Assembly: GCA_002296975.1 (NCBI GenBank)
Contig: DBIS01000368.1
Span: 1-19,309 of the forward strand
Length of the DNA stretch: 19,309 nt
Source of the DNA: Deltaproteobacteria bacterium UBA796
GTDB lineage: Bacteria > Myxococcota_A > UBA796
Direction of reading: 5' to 3'
Shown here in pieces: positions 1 through 6,107 of the stretch. The translations under genes were made by a program, and so were the position numbers. Each line of letters starts with the position of its first letter. Position 1 is the stretch's first letter. The notes beneath the pieces were generated by a model, which saw only the letters and a list, made by a program, of their open reading frames with translations, did no database searches and was not told the DNA's origin.

Positions 1-308
1 TGATGGGCGCCTGCCTCACCCAACTGCGTCGGGCTGCCGAGGTACTCGGCGTCGAGGCCAATGCCGTGTCGGACAACCCTTTGGTGTTCGCCGCCGAAGG
101 CGATGTGGTTTCGGGCGGTAACTTCCATGTGCAGCCGGTGGCGATGGCCGCCGACAACATCGCCCTGGCCATCGCCGAAATGGGCGCGCTGAGCGAGCGC
201 CGCATCTCGCGGATGATGGACAAGCACATGTCCCAGTTGCCGCCCTTCCTGGTGGAGAACGGTGGGGTCAACTCGGGCTTCATGATCGCCCAGGTCACCG
301 CCGCCGCC
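1..308 (+). pseudogene. hutH: Histidine ammonia-lyase, internal fragment cut off at 3' end
   Basis: Read in the frame beginning at position 3, this encodes about 102 residues that match the C-terminal half of histidine ammonia-lyase, which deaminates histidine to urocanate in the first step of the Hut pathway in the cytoplasm. Recognisable stretches are MGACLTQLR, VSDNPLVF, SGGNFH, LSERRI, MMDKHMSQLPPFLVE and GGVNSGFMIAQVTAAA, all typical of proteobacterial HutH. The 5' part lies outside the window. The expected continuation after VTAAA (LASENKAL-like sequence) is missing: from about position 309 the frame reads an unrelated sequence to a stop at 488, and the DNA there belongs to a different gene on the other strand. 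About 140 C-terminal residues of a normal HutH are therefore absent. The fragment also looks richer in G+C than what follows. It may be a real truncation or an assembly chimera. Family identity is very sure; the status as a functional gene is not. Confidence 0.9.
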
Positions 309-718
309 AACACCACGGACTTATCTCCCCAAAGCCGGCGCCCCAGAGGTACAAATGCGAGCATATTCAGGGGTATCCACGCGAGCGCACCCAAACTAAG
401 CCACATCGGCCAAGGTGCGAACATCCGAAATAATCCCGACACCAGCATTTCCAATATGTTGCCACCGTTGGTGTGGGCTGGGTTGTAGCCAAACGGGAAG
501 AATTGGTTGGGGTCGAAGAGATCGAAGCGCCCCGCCATCAAGGCGCTGTGAACCTGGTGATGGAGGTAGACTCCATTGGCCCAATCATCATTATAAAAAC
601 CGACCAAGCCCCCACTGATGCCAGCGAAGTCGAAGCCCATCACAGCCATGGCCAGTCCGCACCCTAAAAGCAGTGCCTGAACTAAGCGTGGGGTATATGG
701 TGGAAACTTGTGATGCAT
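309..718 (-). CDS. Multi-pass membrane protein, GT-C-like N-terminal part, truncated
   Basis: On the minus strand an ATG at 718 opens a frame whose first ~136 residues look like the N-terminus of a large polytopic membrane protein. A hydrophobic segment lies at about residues 11-30. It is followed by a loop with an acidic pair (NDDW, residues 43-46), the pattern LMAGRFDLFDPNQFFPFG (residues 60-77), and two more hydrophobic segments around 88-100 and 104-125. This layout (first transmembrane helix, acidic loop, W..G..L..P.. loop) is that of GT-C-fold membrane glycosyltransferases and YfhO-like proteins, and resembles the start of the divergent neighbour at 755. The coding sequence is interrupted near 309, where hutH-derived DNA begins. 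The antisense frame through hutH happens to stay open to the window edge but should not be read as protein. Enzymatic role unknown; class assignment is an inference. Confidence 0.6.
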
Positions 719-754
719 CGAGACTCAGTGTAGACCGCCTGATAGGCTAAAAGC

Positions 755-2437
755 GTGAAACAGGATCTCAAATTCAGCCCAAGCCGTGCGATGGTCGCCA
801 TTGGTATGGCCCTGTTGGTGCTCGGGCCCAACCTCAACACCGCGAGCACACGCCTAATTGGTGACGAAGGCCTGGACGTTTGGTCCCACGCCTGGGGCGT
901 TCGCTGGGTCTTCAACCACCTGAGCGTCGGCGCCTTTCCATGGGATGTGGCCGGTCTGGCCCATCCACGTGGTGGCACGCTGTGGTACATCGACCCGCTC
1001 GGCGCACTGGTGTCTTTACCAGCACAAATACTCAGCGGACCGGTTTTGGCGCACAATTCCGTGCTCTTTGTCCAGATCGTCTTGGCCGCCGCCGCCGCAA
1101 TGGCCTTCGCACGCGCTTTGGGTGGTCGGGGATGGATCGCCGCCGCCGCCTTGGCCACAGCGCCCACATTTTTGGCCGAAATTCACAACGGCACCGTAGA
1201 GGCGTGCTGGATCGGCCTGGTTCCCTTGGCTGGATATGCCGCCACCAAAAGCCGTGTTTGGGCGGGCGCTGCGGTCGGGCTTGCCGGGCTTGCCACCCCA
1301 TATCATGGTGTTGCCGCAGCCTTGGTCGTGGGTACCATGCTGATCTTGGCCCCTCATATGCACACCCGAAAGCCCCTGCGTGGTGGCCTCAAAGACGCAG
1401 CCGTTGCAGCCCTCGTGGCCATCGCCATCGCAATGCCGGCATTTTTAGCACTCAAGGCCAATTTGGACGACCCCATGGGCATCGCCAAAAAAAGCACCGT
1501 GCTGCTCAACTTTCCGGTTTTCAAGATCAACGCCGTAGACCCCATTGCCTTCTTTCACCCTGGCGACTTTTGGACTGTGGACCTCTCAGGGCCCAACACC
1601 TCCCCCTTCAGGCGCACCCCTTATTTGGGCCTCAGCTTATTGGCGCTGGCCCTCCCGCTGTGGTTCAAAAATGCCCGCGCGCGCCTGTGGCTGATTCCCA
1701 TCGCTGTCACCGCCGCCTTGGCACTCGGACCCTTCTTGTGGCATGACGGCGACTTTATCCGCACCCCTGGCGGCGACCTACTCGCTTTGCCAACCCGCGC
1801 ATTATTGGGCTTGGGCGTGGCCTTAGACCACCCGCTCCGCTTTATCTCTGGTGCAGTCAGCCTATTGGCCGTATTGGCCGATGTGTCTGCGAGAAAACTG
1901 GAATACCGGGCGCCACTTCCTGGTCCGGTCTTCAGCACAGTGGTGGCAGTGCTCATTTGCTTTGAGCACCTGTGGCTTGCTCCGAATGTTTGGCCCCTAA
2001 ACTCCGCTGACGGGACGATTCCCACTGTTTACGATGCCCTCGAACACGATGGTGCGGTGATCGACCTGCCTGCTGCCAGAGGCGAGAGCATCGCCACAAA
2101 CCGCTACCTTTATTGGTCAGGGATTCACCGTCGCCCAATTCCTTATTCCCATAAAGTCGGCCCCGACCTACCCACCATGAACCCGGCGCTTCGCACATGG
2201 GCTGATCTCAGCCGAAATGGCCCTCGCCGCCAAAATGACCCTGGCAAGCTGCGCCCCGGAGAGCGGGTCGATCGTGGCGTCGAGGCCCTCGCAAATGACG
2301 GCTTTCGCTGGGTGGTGGTGCATCCCGAGCTCTTCGCCAACGACACCGTGAAGGCAGCGCACAATCACGCCCTCGTCGAGGCCTTGGGGCCACCGCTACA
2401 GCTTGAAGGGGCTTGGGTCTGGGAGATTAAACCTTAA
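755..2437 (+). CDS. Polytopic membrane protein, GT-C/YfhO-like
   Basis: A 560-residue inner-membrane protein starting at GTG 755, with a weak AGG about 10 bases upstream; an ATG at codon 13 is an alternative start. Hydrophobic segments are visible near residues 11-28, 102-122, 126-142, 150-164, 167-200, 215-232, 290-305, 310-330, 345-375 and 388-410. The first extracytoplasmic loop has GDEGLD (36-41) followed by W...W....L..G..P and HPRGGTLW..DPLGAL. This arrangement is typical of GT-C-type glycosyltransferases that use lipid-linked sugars, where acidic loop residues are catalytic. After the last helix a soluble tail of about 150 residues contains IPTVYDALE, GAVIDLP and YLYWSGIHRRP, a layout familiar from large GT-C/YfhO-like membrane proteins. 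No specific substrate can be named. It lies 36 bp from the divergent, similar membrane-protein gene at 718, and its stop codon overlaps the convergent stop of the gene at 2434 by 4 bp. Confidence 0.65.
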   Translation: MKQDLKFSPSRAMVAIGMALLVLGPNLNTASTRLIGDEGLDVWSHAWGVRWVFNHLSVGAFPWDVAGLAHPRGGTLWYIDPLGALVSLPAQILSGPVLAHNSVLFVQIVLAAAAAMAFARALGGRGWIAAAALATAPTFLAEIHNGTVEACWIGLVPLAGYAATKSRVWAGAAVGLAGLATPYHGVAAALVVGTMLILAPHMHTRKPLRGGLKDAAVAALVAIAIAMPAFLALKANLDDPMGIAKKSTVLLNFPVFKINAVDPIAFFHPGDFWTVDLSGPNTSPFRRTPYLGLSLLALALPLWFKNARARLWLIPIAVTAALALGPFLWHDGDFIRTPGGDLLALPTRALLGLGVALDHPLRFISGAVSLLAVLADVSARKLEYRAPLPGPVFSTVVAVLICFEHLWLAPNVWPLNSADGTIPTVYDALEHDGAVIDLPAARGESIATNRYLYWSGIHRRPIPYSHKVGPDLPTMNPALRTWADLSRNGPRRQNDPGKLRPGERVDRGVEALANDGFRWVVVHPELFANDTVKAAHNHALVEALGPPLQLEGAWVWEIKP

Positions 2438-3540
2438 GGCCGGCGAAAACATTTCTCGATGGCATCTGAGACCACCACATGGCCTTTTGCGCTCCAGTGG
2501 CCATCGTATTGCAGGTACATCTCGCCCCCTGCACGGTGAGCACGCCGCAAAGGCTCAACCAAATCACAGTAAGGAATTCGGTTGCGTTTTAGCACATCGA
2601 TCACTGCGGTAGACACCGCATCCGGCGCAGCATTTTTAGGGTCAAGCCCAACCAAGGCAAAGGTGGCATCAAGGCGTTCAGTCTCAATCTGAAACGCCGG
2701 CGGGGCAACCGCCACCATCAAGGTGTCCCCACGTTCTGTCAGCAGTCGATTGAGCGCCACAAGCGCATTGCGACTCGCTGGCAATTGGACCCCCAAAATA
2801 CCCGCCCCGTCATGCATAAAGAGCATCAACTCGCTCTTCCAACGGTGACGTTCAGGATGGTTTGGCCTTGCCATCGCCAAGCGCCGTCGCCACATCTGTA
2901 TGCCTGCATACAATGCCGAGCGTTTGTATAAAAAACCGTGGACCACTCCCACGGGCCGCCGGGCAAGGGGCTGGCCTGGGATCATGCGCTGAGCTTGGGC
3001 CTTGACCTGGGGCCATCGCACATTATCGTGAACGTCATTCCCGACAAAAAAGGTCAGCAACACCCCATCGAGGCCCAGCTTTTCATCGAGCTGCTTGTAG
3101 CGTTCGATCACTTGGTAGCTGCCATAGCCGTCCACACCAGCGTTCAAAAACTCGATGTCCAAATCGGCACTCAAGCGGGACACAAATGTCTGGTCTTCAT
3201 CCACCTGGGCCGCCATGGTGAAGGAGTCTCCTGCCGCCAAAATTCGACGTTTGGACTGTTGAGCCTCCACCTCTGGACCGCGCAAGCCATCGCTGTTGAT
3301 CCGCAAGTTGACGGTGTAGCCCATGGACTTTTGAATGCCGCGAAACCCGGCAGTCGGCACCGCATAAACCTGAGCATCGGTGGTGTACAGGCCGTCCGGT
3401 GCGTTGTCTGGAGCGCTGTACAACAGATCGACCGCTGCATCGGGTTTGGCCACCCGAAACAAAGCCTCAGCCCCAATTAAGCCGACCGCGAGGCCGCCAG
3501 CGACCAGAAACAAACGCCCTGTCCAACTCCGCCGTGCCAA
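2434..3540 (-). CDS. SGNH/GDSL-type hydrolase, membrane-anchored
   Basis: A 368-residue protein with one N-terminal hydrophobic helix (residues 9-27) that would anchor it in the inner membrane with the enzyme domain outside. The SGNH signature blocks are clear: block I GDSFT with nucleophile Ser106, the conserved Asn/Gly area NAGVDGYGSYQ (133-143), block III GND (167-169), and block V DGHW..KGH near the C-terminus (Asp346, His348, His354). The family cleaves or transfers esters, often acetyl groups on extracellular polysaccharides or cell-wall glycans; the substrate here is unknown. The start is a TTG at 3540 preceded by GAGGG about 10 bases upstream; an in-frame TAG upstream limits other choices. 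It lies 5 bp after the POT-like transporter gene on the same strand, so the two are likely co-transcribed. Its 3' end overlaps the convergent membrane-protein gene by 4 bp. Confidence 0.85.
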   Translation of the reverse strand: MARRSWTGRLFLVAGGLAVGLIGAEALFRVAKPDAAVDLLYSAPDNAPDGLYTTDAQVYAVPTAGFRGIQKSMGYTVNLRINSDGLRGPEVEAQQSKRRILAAGDSFTMAAQVDEDQTFVSRLSADLDIEFLNAGVDGYGSYQVIERYKQLDEKLGLDGVLLTFFVGNDVHDNVRWPQVKAQAQRMIPGQPLARRPVGVVHGFLYKRSALYAGIQMWRRRLAMARPNHPERHRWKSELMLFMHDGAGILGVQLPASRNALVALNRLLTERGDTLMVAVAPPAFQIETERLDATFALVGLDPKNAAPDAVSTAVIDVLKRNRIPYCDLVEPLRRAHRAGGEMYLQYDGHWSAKGHVVVSDAIEKCFRRP

Positions 3541-3545
3541 GCTTT

Positions 3546-5906
3546 TTAGCCCTCTTTGCTATCGGCTGAAGCCGCAGGTCTTTCTACCTCTCCAGTGGCC
3601 TCGTCTGCGGCCAACTCTGCCTGTTCTTCTGCCGCCTTCTCACTTTGATTGAAGATATTGCGGAAGATCAGCATGCCTATCGGTGACACCATCGCCATCA
3701 AACCGATGGCCAACCAAGCCTTATCGTGATCCGGGTAGGCCACCATATCGGCATTAAAATACCGGGTGGTGAGCTGCTCTGACATGACCGCAGCGCCCAT
3801 CTTACCCAAGAAGTAAGGCAGCATGGCCAAGGCGATATACGCGCCCTCTTTGCCCCGTGGCGCAATCTCAGCAGAGAACTGCATCAAGCGAGGCGACCAG
3901 ATGGCCTCGCCCACGGTGAAGACAATAATGAAGACAACCAAAGACACCACAAAGGGGTCTTGCCCGCCAACAGGAGCCTCAAGCCAGTAGTCAAAAATCC
4001 AGGTACCAAGCCATGAATTACCGATTGCAAGCGATACACTTTCGGGTAAAAAACACAGAAACACCGAGCCCGCGGAGATGGCTGTTCCCCACAACAACAT
4101 GGTGTACGAGCGCACATTGATCGACAAGATCGAAATCAAGGGCACCAAGAAGATAATCATCGCAGGGTTGAGAGACCCAAAGATGCTGGCGACCGGAAAG
4201 TCTGGCCCCAAGATGCGAATGGCGTAAGTCGGGAACATCACGTGGAAGATGTAGAAGGTCAATCGCACGAAAACCAGCACACCAAGCATGCCCATGTAAA
4301 TCCAAAAAGCACGCTCTTGGAAGTTCTCTTTGAGTTGAGCCACGGTGCCTTGGGTCGCGTCACGGACCGCCTTCATCACCACATCGAAAGCCCCACCAGG
4401 GCTGAACACACCGAGCCTTGAGAATCCGGCATACAAAACGCCACCGACCGCAAAGAGCGCAGCCACAGCCACCAAGGCCCACAGGTATTTTCCGACTGGG
4501 ACAACATTTATGGCCCACTCATGAACCTTTGTGGTGATCATCACATAAGACACGAACGCGACAGCACCGACAGCGCCAATGCTCCGAATAAGCTCGCGGG
4601 TCATGGTCTTCTTGCGTGTTTCTACCGTGTTTTTGAGCCAGGCGATATCAGCCTCACCGTCATCTTCTGAGGCCGCTTGAAGCACCAAGCCTTTCTCGGT
4701 CATCTCCGCACCTTCACGCATCATCAAGATGGCGATAAAGTCGGGGATATTGATCAAAAATCCGACGGCGATAATGGCCTGATAAGTCGTAAACTCCATG
4801 CCCAACACTTCGACATGTCCGGTGTCGCCATAGGTTTTTCGGAACCAATCCGCAATCTCAGCGCCAATCCAAAATCCCACATTCATCATGGTGTAAAACA
4901 GACCAAAGCCGAGTGTGGCGGTCTTGAGGGTGGTGAATTTTTTGATTCCCACCTTGAGCACCGGGCCGGTGATCGCGAAACCAATCGCGAGGGGGACAAA
5001 GCCGAGCAAAGTGACAACCCAGATGTTTTGAGACATGGGGGTAAAAAAGCGGCTGGTGAGCAACATGACCGCACCGATCAGCAAGCACTTCTTAATGCCG
5101 ATGGTGTCGCAGACCGAACCCACCATGATGGTGACGACCGTGAGCGCCAAGCTCCACACCGTGTAGTACATATAGGCGTTGGTATCGCCAAGAGACTGGC
5201 CATCGGCCAAGACATCATTGGATAAAAATAAGACCAAAATGGCACTGGCAGCCCCATAGGCCGAGTACTCGGTGAGCTTGGTGAAGAACATCAGGTAGAG
5301 CTCGCGCGGACTCCCACGCAACCCTGAGACGTAGGTCCAAACCATGCCGCAAAAAGCGACCAACAAGCCCAATCCAGCCATTGCCAAAAACCAATCCAAG
5401 CCGTTCGCGCCCCCGCCTTTAAGACGGGTGACGAAAGATTGGCTGGAGCGATAGTCGAGCACAGTCCATCGGGTGGCGTCGGTCCAATCCCGTTGCCGGT
5501 CGCTGATCTCCACATGGGCATCACCTTCAAGGTGCATGTACACTGGAATACCCTCACCAGCGGCGGTGCTAAAGGTCCCCATCAATTTGTAGCCGTTCGA
5601 CCCTGGCAAGGCGGCGGTGGCGTTGTGCCACTCCACACGTCCAGCCTGATCCAAGCCCGCAGCGCGCATATCTGCACCAAAAACATCGGCGGTCCGCGCC
5701 TCTTGAAGCCGGGTCCCACCCAGCCCATAGGCAGCGTCGAGCTCCCCGCGAGAGACAGCCTCGACAAAGGCCGCCGCAGTCCGGGTGATCGACGATGACT
5801 TCCAATCAAACTGATTGTCCTCACCACCACCGCCACCACCGGCCATAGCCACCGAGGCGTTGAGCAATAAGGTGAGCGCGAAAACAAGGGATACGAGGCG
5901 GTTCAT
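3546..5906 (-). CDS. POT-like MFS transporter with N-terminal signal peptide and extracytoplasmic domain
   Basis: The start is placed at ATG 5906 because GGAGG sits 6 bases upstream and a signal peptide follows directly; an ATG at 6077 would add 57 residues without a secretion signal. The 786-residue product begins with a cleavable-looking signal (residues 1-22, ending AMA) and a six-glycine run. Residues ~35-165 form a soluble domain (FVEAVSRGELDAAY..., ending WTVLDYRSS) that resembles NTF2-like folds, an inference from pattern only. Twelve or more hydrophobic helices follow from about residue 172. The helix at 209-228 (TKLTEYSAYGAASAILVLFL) resembles the ExxER..YYG helix of POT/PTR peptide transporters, and FYTMMNVG.W.GA (337-349) resembles the second POT signature. 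A POT relative would carry out proton-coupled uptake of peptides or similar solutes. Canonical POT proteins have no signal peptide or extra N-terminal domain. The C-terminus is Glu/Ala-rich and cytoplasmic-looking. It heads a two-gene unit with the SGNH hydrolase. Confidence 0.8.
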   Translation of the reverse strand: MNRLVSLVFALTLLLNASVAMAGGGGGGEDNQFDWKSSSITRTAAAFVEAVSRGELDAAYGLGGTRLQEARTADVFGADMRAAGLDQAGRVEWHNATAALPGSNGYKLMGTFSTAAGEGIPVYMHLEGDAHVEISDRQRDWTDATRWTVLDYRSSQSFVTRLKGGGANGLDWFLAMAGLGLLVAFCGMVWTYVSGLRGSPRELYLMFFTKLTEYSAYGAASAILVLFLSNDVLADGQSLGDTNAYMYYTVWSLALTVVTIMVGSVCDTIGIKKCLLIGAVMLLTSRFFTPMSQNIWVVTLLGFVPLAIGFAITGPVLKVGIKKFTTLKTATLGFGLFYTMMNVGFWIGAEIADWFRKTYGDTGHVEVLGMEFTTYQAIIAVGFLINIPDFIAILMMREGAEMTEKGLVLQAASEDDGEADIAWLKNTVETRKKTMTRELIRSIGAVGAVAFVSYVMITTKVHEWAINVVPVGKYLWALVAVAALFAVGGVLYAGFSRLGVFSPGGAFDVVMKAVRDATQGTVAQLKENFQERAFWIYMGMLGVLVFVRLTFYIFHVMFPTYAIRILGPDFPVASIFGSLNPAMIIFLVPLISILSINVRSYTMLLWGTAISAGSVFLCFLPESVSLAIGNSWLGTWIFDYWLEAPVGGQDPFVVSLVVFIIVFTVGEAIWSPRLMQFSAEIAPRGKEGAYIALAMLPYFLGKMGAAVMSEQLTTRYFNADMVAYPDHDKAWLAIGLMAMVSPIGMLIFRNIFNQSEKAAEEQAELAADEATGEVERPAASADSKEG

Positions 5907-6107
5907 GGGCCCCTCCAGTAATAAATCGATTGGTCCAAATAGATGCAGCGCACGGGCTTTAATCCCTTTTCGACTGCCTTGGTCAAAAGGCCCGAAGACT
6001 GCCGCCCTAAAGAGATACTCAAGCGTCACAGCTTTGACACACTTGAGCGAACTTCGGGGAGTACATATGCCCCTCAACAGAAGACTCTTGAGTCTGGAGA
6101 CTGAACC
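5907..6107. promoter_or_regulatory. Divergent intergenic region with repeated CTTGAG/CTCAAG words
   Basis: These 201 bases separate the divergently transcribed transporter and transglutaminase-elicitor genes and should hold both promoters. On the plus strand TTGACA occurs at 6034-6039, but no good -10 hexamer sits at 16-18 bases. On the minus strand TTGACC (5986-5991) precedes a poor -10. The hexamer CTCAAG is at 6018-6023 and its complement CTTGAG at 6042-6047 and 6087-6092. The first two sit 18 bases apart around the TTGACA, as expected for a dimer-type operator, but this is only an inference. Confidence 0.35.
6082..6102 (+). repeat. Alternating inverted repeats overlapping the ribosome binding site
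   Basis: Three alternating arms are seen just before the start at 6108: AGACTC (6082-6087), GAGTCT (6090-6095) and AGACT (6098-6102). The middle arm can pair with either outer arm. The Shine-Dalgarno GGAG (6096-6099) lies between arms two and three, so one pairing leaves it free and the other covers it. The arms are short and the loops tight, so a role as a DNA operator is equally possible. Confidence 0.4.

Noticed and set aside
1..300. Open minus-strand frame running through hutH to the window edge
   Set aside because: It is the antisense of a strongly conserved gene. The membrane-like sequence stops at the junction, and the open frame is explained by high G+C.
1081..1160. GCC-rich repeats in the membrane-protein gene
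   Set aside because: They encode alanine-rich transmembrane helices and are ordinary codon runs, not a separate repeat element.
4677..5225. Plus-strand 182-codon open frame inside the transporter gene
   Set aside because: It is antisense to conserved transporter helices, with no ribosome site and no recognisable protein features.
6034..6067. TTGACA with TACATA as a sigma-70 promoter for the lipoprotein gene
   Set aside because: The spacing is about 22 bases and the -10 match is poor; only the -35-like word is convincing.
5907..6077. Upstream ATG (6077) adding 57 residues to the transporter
   Set aside because: The extension lacks a ribosome site and would bury the signal peptide; ATG 5906 has GGAGG at good spacing and starts a signal peptide.
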